DNA from: Owenweeksia sp.
GTDB taxonomy: Bacteria > Bacteroidota > Bacteroidia > Flavobacteriales > Schleiferiaceae
Direction of reading: 5' to 3'
DNA length: 64,000 bases
Assembly (NCBI GenBank): GCA_028285465.1
Contig: JANQPD010000076.1
Location: 1-64,000 of the forward strand
The number at the start of each line of letters is the position of its first letter. Positions within the stretch are counted from its first letter, which is position 1. The notes beneath the pieces were generated by a model that saw only the letters and a program-made list of their open reading frames with translations, made no database searches and had not been told where the DNA came from. Position numbers and translations under genes: made by a program. Of the stretch, positions 17,648-25,727 are shown one piece after another.

Positions 17648-19120
17648 TTAGCCTTCCCGGAAACCGGCAGCGTTCCGGTATTTTTTCTCCTTGAAATTCT
17701 GGACAATGGCCGCAAACCACTGTTTATGGAAGGCAAGGCTGATCAGGCCAACGGCTCCCAGGGCGACTAAGCCCCAATAGGGTTTGCCAAAAGCGTTGAA
17801 GGAAAGCCAAATGAGTATAGGAAGCAGCATAAGGGGCAGCACAATAATAAATTGCACGGCACTGGTACCCTGGTAATTAAAGGCCGAGCCTTTACTGAGG
17901 TCTATGCGCTTGCGCTGGTAAGTAGAGGCGTACAAGAGCACGAAGGAGTTAAACCCAATGTTGTAGAGAAAGCAGGCCGTGTTTATCCACAGGGCCTTAA
18001 GCCCGAAATATACATACCCTAAGGAAATGAGGTAGGTAATGACGCAGGAGACCAGCAACAGCCAGAACTTTGCCCGGAAGAAAGACTCCATCGGGTAAGC
18101 CCGGGTAAGAATACCGTCAAAATAGGCGCTTTCCCAGCCTACCATAAATTGTCCGTAATTGATCATGAATATCCCGGTCATAAAAATGCCGACAAAAATG
18201 AATATACCAAAGCTATCTGCATATTGGGGCTCCCCGTAAAAGATCAAACCGTAGAAGCTAAAGAGCGCGGTAATAAACAAGATGCTTTTGGTGCGCTTGT
18301 TTCGCAGGATCAATTTCAGTTCATTGGCGATCATGGTACCTACCGCTCCTTTTGATTCCAGGTAGCTAAAGCTTTGGGTAGTGGCTTCCTTGTCGTGTTT
18401 TTTCCATTGATCGATATAACCTTGGTGAAACAAAAAGCGATAGTTAAGCCCGTATAGCAAGCCTACCGCAATTAAGGGAACTCCGGTAAACCAGGCCTGC
18501 CCAAGCGGCCCAAAAAGGCTTCCCGACCAGGATTGAAGGTCGAACCACTGCAAGGCGTTGCCCGTAAACAACAAGCCCACGAAAAGAGCAAAAGCGATAA
18601 AAGCCATTTGCTTTACTGCAGCTACTCTTTTCAGGTAAATGGCCACAAAATGATCAAACAGCACCAAGAGCAGCATTCCTAAAAGCCAATACAACATGGC
18701 GGGCAAGCCAAGCTCGGGCAGTACCCCACGAAAAGCAAAGGGGATAATAAACAGCAAGGGGAGGGCATTAAAAAAGTTAAATACACTGCCCCCAAGTAAG
18801 AAGTGGATCAGCTTGCTCTTGCGCACAGGGGTAAGCAGGTAATGCTGAAGGGTAAGCATATTCAGGTCTTGCAGAAAAAAGCGCATCGCCAGATCGGCAA
18901 GCATATAGTATAAGATAAACTGCCCGTAAATAGCCGTTACACTGCTCGCTTCGGGGTAGGCCTTCTGCAGGAGTTCCGGTAAGAAGAGGCCCGCCAGCAA
19001 AAACATGCCCCCGAAATACAGGATCAAAAACCCGACCAGGATCTTAACCCCCCACCCCTGGCTAAAGGCTTTGGCCCGCAATGATTTTTTCCATTGGTGT
19101 GCCCATAAGGTTCCGTACAT
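17648..19120 (-). CDS. DUF5687 family ABC transporter permease
   Basis: This 490-residue inner-membrane protein has many hydrophobic helices, among them the segments VKILVGFLILYFGGMFLLAGLF near residues 25-46, LLLVLFDHFVAIYL and VALGAVGLISLAFH near the end. The N-terminal W-x-H-Q-W-K-K-S-L-R-A/S start and the general layout match DUF5687, a family found next to ABC ATPases in Bacteroidota. It probably forms the membrane channel for the ATPase encoded downstream. Substrate and direction are not known. It begins about 50 nt after the stop of paaH, so it may be read from the paaG-paaH transcript. Confidence 0.85.
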   Translation of the reverse strand: MYGTLWAHQWKKSLRAKAFSQGWGVKILVGFLILYFGGMFLLAGLFLPELLQKAYPEASSVTAIYGQFILYYMLADLAMRFFLQDLNMLTLQHYLLTPVRKSKLIHFLLGGSVFNFFNALPLLFIIPFAFRGVLPELGLPAMLYWLLGMLLLVLFDHFVAIYLKRVAAVKQMAFIAFALFVGLLFTGNALQWFDLQSWSGSLFGPLGQAWFTGVPLIAVGLLYGLNYRFLFHQGYIDQWKKHDKEATTQSFSYLESKGAVGTMIANELKLILRNKRTKSILFITALFSFYGLIFYGEPQYADSFGIFIFVGIFMTGIFMINYGQFMVGWESAYFDGILTRAYPMESFFRAKFWLLLVSCVITYLISLGYVYFGLKALWINTACFLYNIGFNSFVLLYASTYQRKRIDLSKGSAFNYQGTSAVQFIIVLPLMLLPILIWLSFNAFGKPYWGLVALGAVGLISLAFHKQWFAAIVQNFKEKKYRNAAGFREG

Positions 19121-19170
19121 ATCATCTTAGTTTTACGGGTTGATCTACTCTGTGATACTCTTGTTCCAGG

Positions 19171-20328
19171 TCATTTAAAAAAAGTCTTGCCCTCCCGCGC
19201 CATTTTCCGCAAAAGGGGAGAGCAACGGTAGCGGTCTTCGAGGTATTCGCCATGCAAGTGGTCCAATGTATCCACACATTGCTGTATCCCTTTTTCATCC
19301 GCCCATTGCAGTAGTCCTTTGGGGTAATTTACCCCTTTGGTCATAGCCAGGTCTATATCCCCGGCTGAAGCAATGTTTAAATATAGGGCATCTACTGCCT
19401 CGTTGATCAGCATTACAAGAATACGCTCTAAGATCTGTGCGCCCAAGGTTTCGTTCTCTTCCGGTTCGGGTTTTGGAGCCCCTTCCTCATAGTTGTAAAA
19501 ACCCTTGCCTGTTTTGCGGCCCAGCCAACCCGCTTCTACCAGGCGCTTTTGGGTAAAATTGGGGCGGTACCTGGGGTCGTAATAAAAAGCTGAAAACACA
19601 CTTTCTGTTACAGCATAATTCACATCGTGGCCAATAAAATCCATCAAGGTAAAAGGCCCCATTCGGAAACCGCCCAAGGCGGTCATAGCCCAATCAATGG
19701 TAGCGGGGTCCGCTATGCCTTCTTCGTACATCCGTACTGCTTCGCCGTAAAAGGGGCGTGCTACCCGGTTTACAATGAAGCCCGGGGTGTCTTTGGCCAG
19801 CACACTTACTTTCCCCCAGCTGTCGATGATCGCCTTGGCCTTTTTCGTGGTTTCTTCCGAAGTAGATACAGCCGGTATGACCTCTACCAAAGGCATAAGC
19901 GGGGCCGGGTTAAAAAAGTGTATCCCGATAACCCGCCCGGGGTTTTTAACCGATGCGCCAATACTGGCGATGGATAAAGACGAAGTATTTGAGGCAAGGA
20001 TGGCCTTTTCTCCACAGATGCCTTCCAGCACTTCAAACACTTTCTTTTTAACTTCCAGCTTTTCAACGATCGCCTCGATCACGAGGTCGCTCCCGGCAGC
20101 CAGGTTCATATCGATGGTATAGGTAATCCGGCTCAATACCTCTTTGTTTTCCCCTTCTTTGAGCCGGCCTTTTTCTACCAAACGCGCTAGAATCTTCTCG
20201 TGACCCCTTCGTGCCTTTTGAAGTACTTCTTCCGAGGTGTCCACAAGGACCACTTCATTTTTCTGCTGCGCAGCAATTTGGGCAATCCCGGAGCCCATGG
20301 AGCCAGCGCCTATGACCGATGTTTTCAT
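19171..20328 (-). CDS. paaH: 3-hydroxyacyl-CoA dehydrogenase PaaH
   Basis: This 385-residue enzyme has the NAD-binding GAGSMGSG at 7-14, catalytic H137 in [18 protein letters not shown] with partner E149, and [14 protein letters not shown] at the domain junction. A second C-terminal dehydrogenase domain extends it to the PaaH/PaaC-type length rather than the 280-300 residues of housekeeping HBD. It oxidises the 3-hydroxyadipyl-CoA formed late in phenylacetate degradation. It lies downstream of paaG, separated by about 225 nt of repetitive sequence. Confidence 0.9.
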   Translation of the reverse strand: MKTSVIGAGSMGSGIAQIAAQQKNEVVLVDTSEEVLQKARRGHEKILARLVEKGRLKEGENKEVLSRITYTIDMNLAAGSDLVIEAIVEKLEVKKKVFEVLEGICGEKAILASNTSSLSIASIGASVKNPGRVIGIHFFNPAPLMPLVEVIPAVSTSEETTKKAKAIIDSWGKVSVLAKDTPGFIVNRVARPFYGEAVRMYEEGIADPATIDWAMTALGGFRMGPFTLMDFIGHDVNYAVTESVFSAFYYDPRYRPNFTQKRLVEAGWLGRKTGKGFYNYEEGAPKPEPEENETLGAQILERILVMLINEAVDALYLNIASAGDIDLAMTKGVNYPKGLLQWADEKGIQQCVDTLDHLHGEYLEDRYRCSPLLRKMAREGKTFFK

Positions 20329-20340
20329 GTGTGGGGTTTT

Positions 20341-20535
20341 GTGTAGTTAGAGCTTAGTAAATTAGTAGTTAGAGTCTAGTAGTTAGTATTTAGACTTGAG
20401 TAGCTAGACTTGAGTGGTTAGAGTTTAGTAGTTAGTAGTTAGACTTGAGTGTTTAGAATTTCGTATTTGAGGTTTGTGATTTGGGATTTATGGTTTGCGG
20501 GGTTTAGTTTGGTATTTAGCGTTAGTAGATTTTTG
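20341..20535. repeat. Low-complexity TAGTTAG / TAGACTTGAGT repeat tract
   Basis: The gap between paaG and paaH is filled with degenerate TAGTTAG and TTAGAG(T)TTAG units. They include three exact copies of TAGACTTGAGT at 20391-20401, 20405-20415 and 20440-20450, followed by T/G-rich ATTTGAGGTTTGTGATTTGGG-type units. It contains no plausible gene. Confidence 0.8.
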
Positions 20536-20553
20536 CGGGAGGAAGTCTACAGC

Positions 20554-21333
20554 TTATTCTCCTTTAAACCTGGGTTTTCTTTTCTCCAAAAATGCTTTTG
20601 TGCCTTCCGCATAATCATAGCTTTGTCCGCACTCTGTTTGGTATTCATCTTCTAAGGCCAGTTGTTCTTCGAGGTTGTTTTGCGAAGAGGCATTGAGCAG
20701 CATTTTGGTACGCGCCAAAGCCAGGGTAGGCATTTGACTGAGCGTTTGTGCGATCTGCATGGCTGCTTCCGCAAAGCTTTCTTCCGGGAACACCCTGTAA
20801 AGCATCCCCATTTTTTCTGCCTCAGAGGCGCTCACCTTATCGCCCAGCATCATCAGAGCCGAGGCTTTTTGAAAACCGATAAGCCTGGGCAAGGCGTACG
20901 TTCCCCCGCTATCCGGGATTAGCCCGATTTTTGAAAAGGCCTGGATAAAGCTGGCTGATTCAACCGCCACTACTACATCCCCCGCCAGGGCTATGTTTGC
21001 TCCCGCTCCTGCTGCTACCCCGTTTACCGCACACACTATGGGTTTTTCCAGGGTGCGCATTTCTATAATGATCGGGTTGTAGTGCTCCGTTACTATTTTA
21101 GTAAGTTCCGGACCCTCAGGGTCTGTGGCTTCTGCGAGGTCCTGGCCTGCACAAAACGCTTTTCCGTTCCCGGTTAGGTAAACGCAACGCACGCTTTCGT
21201 CATTGGCTGCCTCTTTTAAAACCCCTTGCAGGTCCAGGGCCATTTCGCGTACAAAGCTGTTGTACTTCTCCGGTCGGTTGAGGGTAATTTTCAGTACCCC
21301 CTCCATTTTCTCAGTAAGGATATATGTGGACAT
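20554..21333 (-). CDS. paaG: 1,2-epoxyphenylacetyl-CoA isomerase (enoyl-CoA hydratase fold)
   Basis: From ATG 21333 the product is 259 residues (a TTG at 21351 in the same frame is less likely). It is a crotonase-fold enzyme with the oxyanion-hole segments KAFCAGQDL and NGVAAGAGANIALAGD. SFIQAFSKIGLIPDSGGTY, with D141, is the PaaG-specific active-site region that carries an aspartate where hydratases carry a glutamate. PaaG isomerises the ring epoxide to oxepin-CoA and also shifts a double bond later in the route. It is the only crotonase in the window, so a separate paaF must be elsewhere or PaaG covers for it. Confidence 0.87.
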   Translation of the reverse strand: MSTYILTEKMEGVLKITLNRPEKYNSFVREMALDLQGVLKEAANDESVRCVYLTGNGKAFCAGQDLAEATDPEGPELTKIVTEHYNPIIIEMRTLEKPIVCAVNGVAAGAGANIALAGDVVVAVESASFIQAFSKIGLIPDSGGTYALPRLIGFQKASALMMLGDKVSASEAEKMGMLYRVFPEESFAEAAMQIAQTLSQMPTLALARTKMLLNASSQNNLEEQLALEDEYQTECGQSYDYAEGTKAFLEKRKPRFKGE

Positions 21334-21348
21334 TCTTGGGTTTTGCCC

Positions 21349-21356
21349 CAAAGGTA
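21349..21356 (-). promoter_or_regulatory. Candidate -7 element (TACCTTTG) of paaG
   Basis: A full match to the Bacteroidota TAnnTTTG consensus on the minus strand, ending 15 nt before the paaG ATG at 21333. Confidence 0.45.
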
Positions 21357-21470
21357 TTCCTTATACATAAACTACACGCTTTCTTTTTAACCTTGCTTTG
21401 TAGTGTGATGCCCTAGCAAGGAGGAGCAGGATTCCACAAGCTGCTATATTTATATGTCTTGTGTACTTCG

Positions 21471-21992
21471 TTATTTATTTTTTCTCTCAACTCGTAATCC
21501 TCTTTCAACTAAAAAATCGTTCAAGTCAATGCATTCAACACCATTTTTTCTTGCAATGGCTGGTATCCTATTAGGTTTTATTTTGTTCTCATTTGAAATA
21601 AGTACGCAATGGTGAGTTTTGCAATAACCAATCAAATAGGGGTCTGCTTCCTCTTTTCCTTCAGCCTGTTTACTTGCTTTTAGGAATCCCGTATTATATT
21701 CTTGATTGATTATTGGAATAGTGGCATTAATACTTGCTGCATCGGTAAGGGTTACTAAATGCTTTTTCCATGTCTTTATCCATTTTTTAAGAAACTCCTC
21801 TTTTCCTTCATAGTCATTGATTTCTTGTTCAACAAAGTCAATGGTTTTGAACGCGCCTATTACTATTAAGTCTTCAATTTCTTCCCAGATTGCTGTAAAA
21901 ACAGGTATCTCTCTTTTAAATGTAAAATCTAAATGGATTAAGGCATTTGTATCAATAACATAGACTCGTTTATCAGAATTAAACAAGTCCAT
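21471..21992 (-). CDS. DUF4411-like PIN-domain protein (possible toxin)
   Basis: This 173-residue protein starts with VYVIDTNALIHLDF, the first acidic site of PIN ribonucleases, and carries later acidic residues (IDFVEQEINDYEGKEEF, KEEADPYLIGYCKT) and a C-terminal VECIDLNDFL. This layout matches DUF4411, a PIN-related family usually placed after a regulator with an HTH and an IrrE/ImmA peptidase domain, as here. PIN proteins cut RNA and often act as toxins. The stop of the upstream gene is 1 nt before this ATG. The DNA is clearly more AT-rich than the flanking paa genes, suggesting transfer. Confidence 0.82.
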   Translation of the reverse strand: MDLFNSDKRVYVIDTNALIHLDFTFKREIPVFTAIWEEIEDLIVIGAFKTIDFVEQEINDYEGKEEFLKKWIKTWKKHLVTLTDAASINATIPIINQEYNTGFLKASKQAEGKEEADPYLIGYCKTHHCVLISNENKIKPNRIPAIARKNGVECIDLNDFLVERGLRVERKNK

Positions 21993-21993
21993 A

Positions 21994-23142
21994 TTAAGCG
22001 TACAAAAGTTCTCTAGTTTTTGGGATATAAGAAAACCTTAGGCCCAAGAAATCAGAAAGGTCTTTCATACCTATTCTATTTTGGTCATAAGCCTGGAATG
22101 CGAGTGAAATGTACGTTCGCCCTCTTTCTTTGAATGATTCCTTGTGCATTTCTCTTCCTTTTGGCTCCTTTGATCTTCCAAAAGTTGGTTTACTCCATGC
22201 CTCATGCTTTTCAGCGTAAAATGCCTTTGAGGTCAATCCATGTTCTAATAGACTGCGCAGAATAGCTAACGGACCTACATGAAAATATATCGCAAGTTCT
22301 ACTAACTCTTTTTTAGCCCAAACTTTTTGGTTTTGCCTTTGGTGTTCAAGAACAGATGGCATTTGAAGAAGCTCTCTTGTTGGAACCAGTACCTCAGCAG
22401 AAAATGCATTGCACCACTTTTCAATTTGAATATTGGTCTGCATTGAGACATCACACAACCCTCCTTCATTTAATAGAACATGCCCCAATTCGTGAAATAG
22501 TGTAAATATTTTCGAATGGGCTTGTTCGCTACCCCTTTTTATACCGATAATGGGAATTACGTCATCGGTTATTGAAAAACCCCTTAATCCATCTTGTGTA
22601 AGGCTCAATTGGAAAACAGCAATACCCAATGACTCAACCCTTTCAATATATCTTTCAAGTGCGTAGTTGATGTTGGATACTTTTCTTATCTTATCTAATT
22701 CTAACAGCCTTCTTACTTTAGTAGCAGCTACTTGCGGCCTTTCTTTTATTGAAGCTTTTAGAGTAAATTTTGGAAAAAGGACATTCATTTCTTGTCTTAA
22801 CTCCAAATATGATTGTGCCAAAGCCCGAGCCTTTCTAACAGCCATTATCGTTTTTTCATGGAAATTTCCTATCTCAGAAGAATCAATAGTTCTTCTATCT
22901 TTAGGCAGGGGCTTTTCTTTCGGTGGATTTTGAAGTAATAAGGTAGCAATTGTTCTCTTATACGTTTTTGAAAACGCACGGAGTTCGTCTAAAGTAGGAA
23001 GCTTTTCACCCAGCTCTAGTTGGTTAAATCGTTTGGTGTTGATTTTCGTTTTCTCACTAGCCTGGTTTTTGGAAAGTGCAAGGGATTCTCTTGCCCAAAC
23101 GAGAACTTCCGAGTTAATATTTATTGCACTTGACTTCTTCAT
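21994..23142 (-). CDS. HTH (XRE) plus ImmA/IrrE metallopeptidase-domain regulator
   Basis: This 382-residue protein has an N-terminal XRE helix-turn-helix (about 10-62: SKNQASEKTKINTKRFNQLELGEKLPTLDEL) and a central zinc peptidase domain with HELGHVLLNE near residue 217 (HExxH). The C-terminal region contains a second small helical part. Such fusions repress their own operon and may degrade or be part of an antitoxin. With the PIN gene directly downstream it forms a two-gene module like COG2856-DUF4411 systems. Base composition is AT-rich relative to neighbours and the module splits paaG from paaD, consistent with horizontal insertion into the cluster. Confidence 0.87.
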   Translation of the reverse strand: MKKSSAININSEVLVWARESLALSKNQASEKTKINTKRFNQLELGEKLPTLDELRAFSKTYKRTIATLLLQNPPKEKPLPKDRRTIDSSEIGNFHEKTIMAVRKARALAQSYLELRQEMNVLFPKFTLKASIKERPQVAATKVRRLLELDKIRKVSNINYALERYIERVESLGIAVFQLSLTQDGLRGFSITDDVIPIIGIKRGSEQAHSKIFTLFHELGHVLLNEGGLCDVSMQTNIQIEKWCNAFSAEVLVPTRELLQMPSVLEHQRQNQKVWAKKELVELAIYFHVGPLAILRSLLEHGLTSKAFYAEKHEAWSKPTFGRSKEPKGREMHKESFKERGRTYISLAFQAYDQNRIGMKDLSDFLGLRFSYIPKTRELLYA

Positions 23143-23213
23143 TTCGATTTTTCAAAATAATCAAATTTACTCGATAGTCGTCATTTTCTTTTAATAAAGC
23201 ACAACACCGATAG

Positions 23214-23699
23214 CTATATGCACTTAAAATAGTCAAAGGGTTCTAAGCAACTGGTGCATTTATAAAGTGCTTTGCATGCCGTAGAGCCGAACTGGCTTAC
23301 CAACTCGGTTTTCTTAGAGCCACAGTTGGGGCACTGCACGGATTTAGGCTTTCCAAACAAAACGGATTTATCAGCAGAAGAGCCCTCCGGAGGGGCAATG
23401 CCGTATGCCCTGAGTTTTTCCTTTCCCTTTTCCGTCATCCAGTCGGTAGTCCAGGGGGGCGAAAGCACGGTTTCTACCTTTACTTTTTCGAGGCCTTCTT
23501 CTTTGAGTTTCTGCCGTATGTTTTGCTCTATTTCGTTCATGGCCGGGCAACCGCTGTAGGTCGGGGTAATTTGCACGGTTGCCCCCTCGGCAGAAACCTC
23601 AACCTGGCGTACCACGCCCATATCCACCACGGTAAGTACCGGGATCTCGGGATCGGTAACCTCTTCGAGGTATTGCCATATTTGATTTTCGGTAAGCAT
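23214..23699 (-). CDS. paaD: PaaD, MIP18-type maturation factor of phenylacetyl-CoA epoxidase
   Basis: This 161-residue protein has an N-terminal MIP18/DUF59 domain (about 1-95) with DPEIPVLTVVDMGVV and YSGCPAMN, and a C-terminal zinc-ribbon with CPNCGSKKT and CTSCLEPFDYFKC. This two-part layout is specific to PaaD, which helps assemble the Fe-S cluster of the epoxygenase complex. It follows the LRR gene by 51 nt. A TATCTTTG element ends 4 nt before its ATG, so it may also have its own near-leaderless promoter. Confidence 0.92.
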   Translation of the reverse strand: MLTENQIWQYLEEVTDPEIPVLTVVDMGVVRQVEVSAEGATVQITPTYSGCPAMNEIEQNIRQKLKEEGLEKVKVETVLSPPWTTDWMTEKGKEKLRAYGIAPPEGSSADKSVLFGKPKSVQCPNCGSKKTELVSQFGSTACKALYKCTSCLEPFDYFKCI

Positions 23700-23703
23700 A
23701 TTA

Positions 23704-23711
23704 CAAAGATA
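23704..23711 (-). promoter_or_regulatory. Candidate -7 element (TATCTTTG) of paaD
   Basis: Full TAnnTTTG match on the minus strand with 4 nt (TAAT) between it and the ATG at 23699, the same spacing as at 16755-16762. It predicts a leaderless or nearly leaderless paaD message. Confidence 0.45.
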
Positions 23712-23750
23712 CGTTTCGCGAAGGCTTTTTAGATGCGAAAAGTTATCCGG

Positions 23751-24518
23751 CTACATTGCTCTGTAAAACACCCGGAGCTGCCGGTTGGCCGGCACGGTTA
23801 AACAAGCCGGTACTACCAGGCTATTGTCAATATAGAGATATTCCAATGCCTGCATGTCACAAATAACTTCAGGCAAGATCAGGCCCCAACCGGCAAAGGC
23901 CACATCTAATTCAATCAGGCTTTGCAGTTCAAACAAACCTACAGGTAGCTCTACAAAGTGATTCCTCCCTAAGTAAATACGCTGCAGGCGCTTCATCTTG
24001 TCCATCCTTTCCGGCAGCGCCGTTAGCTCATTCTGATTGAGAAACAGGTACCTGAGTTTTTTCAGTTGGGTTACTTCCGGAGGCAGGTATTCCAGTTTGT
24101 TATTGTCGAGCTTCAGGCGTTCCAATTTCTTTAGCTTGCCTATTTCAGGGGGAAGGTTTGTCAGTTTATTGTACGCCAGGGAAAGATCTCTCAAGCTATC
24201 CAGGTATTGTATCTCTACGGGTAGGGAGGTAAGGTTGTTGTTGCTTAGGATGAGCTTTCTCAGCTTGGGCAATTGCCCTATCTCACGGGGAATTTCGTAC
24301 AGGTTGCAATTGTAAAGCACCAGCTCTTCCAGGTTGTAGAGCAGGGCAATGCTTGCCGGGAGCCGCCCGATCTTTTTGTTGCTGAGGTTTAGTTTTTTTA
24401 CGTCACGGGGGTTGGAAATGGCTTCATTGAAATCGCGGTATACTTTCCCGCAAGAGCACAGGCTCACCAAGGCAAGCCCTACGGCAAAAATCTTTATGTA
24501 TGGTTGGTATACCCTCAT
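23751..24518 (-). CDS. Leucine-rich-repeat lipoprotein inside the paa operon
   Basis: From ATG 24518 the product is 255 residues. It starts with a lipoprotein signal (MRVYQPYIKIFAVGLALVSLCSC); longer in-frame starts upstream would spoil it. About seven leucine-rich repeats of 23 residues follow, such as LRKLILSNNNLTSLPVEIQYLDS and LERLKLDNNKLEYLPPEVTQL. These are the LxxLxLxxNxLxxLP type that forms an arc-shaped binding surface. The C-terminal part is a cap (VICDMQALEYLYIDNSLVVP). It would be tethered in the envelope, so a direct role in the cytoplasmic epoxidase is not obvious. It lies between paaC (58 nt) and paaD (51 nt) on the same strand, apparently co-transcribed. Confidence 0.85.
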   Translation of the reverse strand: MRVYQPYIKIFAVGLALVSLCSCGKVYRDFNEAISNPRDVKKLNLSNKKIGRLPASIALLYNLEELVLYNCNLYEIPREIGQLPKLRKLILSNNNLTSLPVEIQYLDSLRDLSLAYNKLTNLPPEIGKLKKLERLKLDNNKLEYLPPEVTQLKKLRYLFLNQNELTALPERMDKMKRLQRIYLGRNHFVELPVGLFELQSLIELDVAFAGWGLILPEVICDMQALEYLYIDNSLVVPACLTVPANRQLRVFYRAM

Positions 24519-24576
24519 CTTTTGTAGTATAGAAACAAAAAGATGCATTGGTTGCCTAAGCAAGGTGGATGCGCGT

Positions 24577-25329
24577 TTACCAGCTTGCTTCCGGATGCAT
24601 GCGCGGCAGGTGCTGCATCTCGGCCAGCATGTAGCCTAAATACTCGGTATGCTCTCCTTGCTTGCCTCCTTTTTGCATCCAGCCATCTTCCGGTTTTTTC
24701 AGGGTAGCTATTTCCAGGATCTCAGCCGTTTTTTCGTGCCACTGTTGTTTTACACCCGCCAGGTCTACGCCTATACCTGCTTCGCACATCTTTTCGTCTA
24801 CTTCATCCATTTCAAAAAGCTCTCCTGTCCATTCCCAAAGGGCATCAATGGCTTTTTGTACACGCTTATGGCTTTCTTCTGTCCCATCGCCCAGGCGGAT
24901 AAGCCATTCGGCACTCCACTGGGCGTGATAGGTGATCTCCTTTATAGCTTTTTGCGCTATGGCTTGCAGGCGCTCATCTTTGCTTTGCAGAAGCCCTGTG
25001 TAAAAGAAATAGTTGAACGTATCAAAAAGGAACTGGCGGGCTATGGTTTTCCCCCAATCTCCGTTTTTTAGTTCCACCAGCAGGCAGTTGTGGTATTCTG
25101 TAATATCGCGGAAGAAAGCCATTTTGTCTTCGGTATACCCTTCTCCTTTCAACTCTGCCGCATATTGCATTAACATACGGGCTTGCCCCAAATGATCCAA
25201 CGCCACGTTTGAGAGGGCAATATCTTGTTCCAAAACCGGTCCATGGCCACACCACTCGCCCAACCGTTGCCCGAGGATCAGGGCGTTATCGCCTAACCGA
25301 AGGGTGTATTCCAATAATTCTTTTTGCAC
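24577..25329 (-). CDS. paaC: PaaC, structural subunit of phenylacetyl-CoA epoxygenase
   Basis: This 250-residue protein has a ferritin-like fold and pairs with PaaA, stabilising it without binding iron. Family marks include LGDNALILGQRLGEWCGHGP, the DIALSNVALDHLGQARML helix, ARQFLFDTFNYFFY and the C-terminal HTEYLGYMLAEMQHLPRMHP. The start is GTG at 25329 (MQKELLEY). It sits 89 nt after paaB. The PaaAC core with PaaB and PaaE carries out oxygen-dependent ring epoxidation of phenylacetyl-CoA. Confidence 0.93.
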   Translation of the reverse strand: MQKELLEYTLRLGDNALILGQRLGEWCGHGPVLEQDIALSNVALDHLGQARMLMQYAAELKGEGYTEDKMAFFRDITEYHNCLLVELKNGDWGKTIARQFLFDTFNYFFYTGLLQSKDERLQAIAQKAIKEITYHAQWSAEWLIRLGDGTEESHKRVQKAIDALWEWTGELFEMDEVDEKMCEAGIGVDLAGVKQQWHEKTAEILEIATLKKPEDGWMQKGGKQGEHTEYLGYMLAEMQHLPRMHPEASW

Positions 25330-25418
25330 GCTTACTCTTTTCTAAATCCAAGTTACTTATTCTACTCGTCCCGGTGAAACACCGGGAAAAGCCTATACCC
25401 TTAGTACGGGCTTAAGCC

Positions 25419-25709
25419 TTACATATGTCCTATTTCGTCAGGAATATCGTAAAAGGTAGGGTGGCGGTATACTTTATCATCTGCAGGCGTAAACAAAGGC
25501 TCCGTTTCATCTGGGCTGCTGGCGGTGATAGATTCGGAAGGTACCACCCAAATGCTGATCCCTTCGCTTCGGCGGGTGTATACGTCCCGTGCATTTTTAA
25601 TGGCCATTTCTGCATCCGGCGCATGCAGGCTCCCTACGTGTTTGTGGCTTAAGCCGTTTCGCGAGCGGATAAAAATCTCCCAGATCTTCCAGTTGTCTTT
25701 GTTACTCAT
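25419..25709 (-). CDS. paaB: PaaB, small subunit of phenylacetyl-CoA epoxygenase
   Basis: This 96-residue subunit has the family pattern WEIFIRSRNGLSHKHVGSLHA near 10-30, ALxNAR-like AIKNARDVYTRR and EGISIWVVPSESI. PaaB bridges PaaAC heterodimers in the complex. It begins 18 nt after paaA, and its length is usual for the family (about 90-100). Confidence 0.93.
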   Translation of the reverse strand: MSNKDNWKIWEIFIRSRNGLSHKHVGSLHAPDAEMAIKNARDVYTRRSEGISIWVVPSESITASSPDETEPLFTPADDKVYRHPTFYDIPDEIGHM

Positions 25710-25727
25710 TAGTGGTATTTTCAGGTT

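Noticed and set aside
20341-20535. CRISPR-like array
   Set aside because: Repeats are short, degenerate and without constant-length spacers; no cas genes are near.
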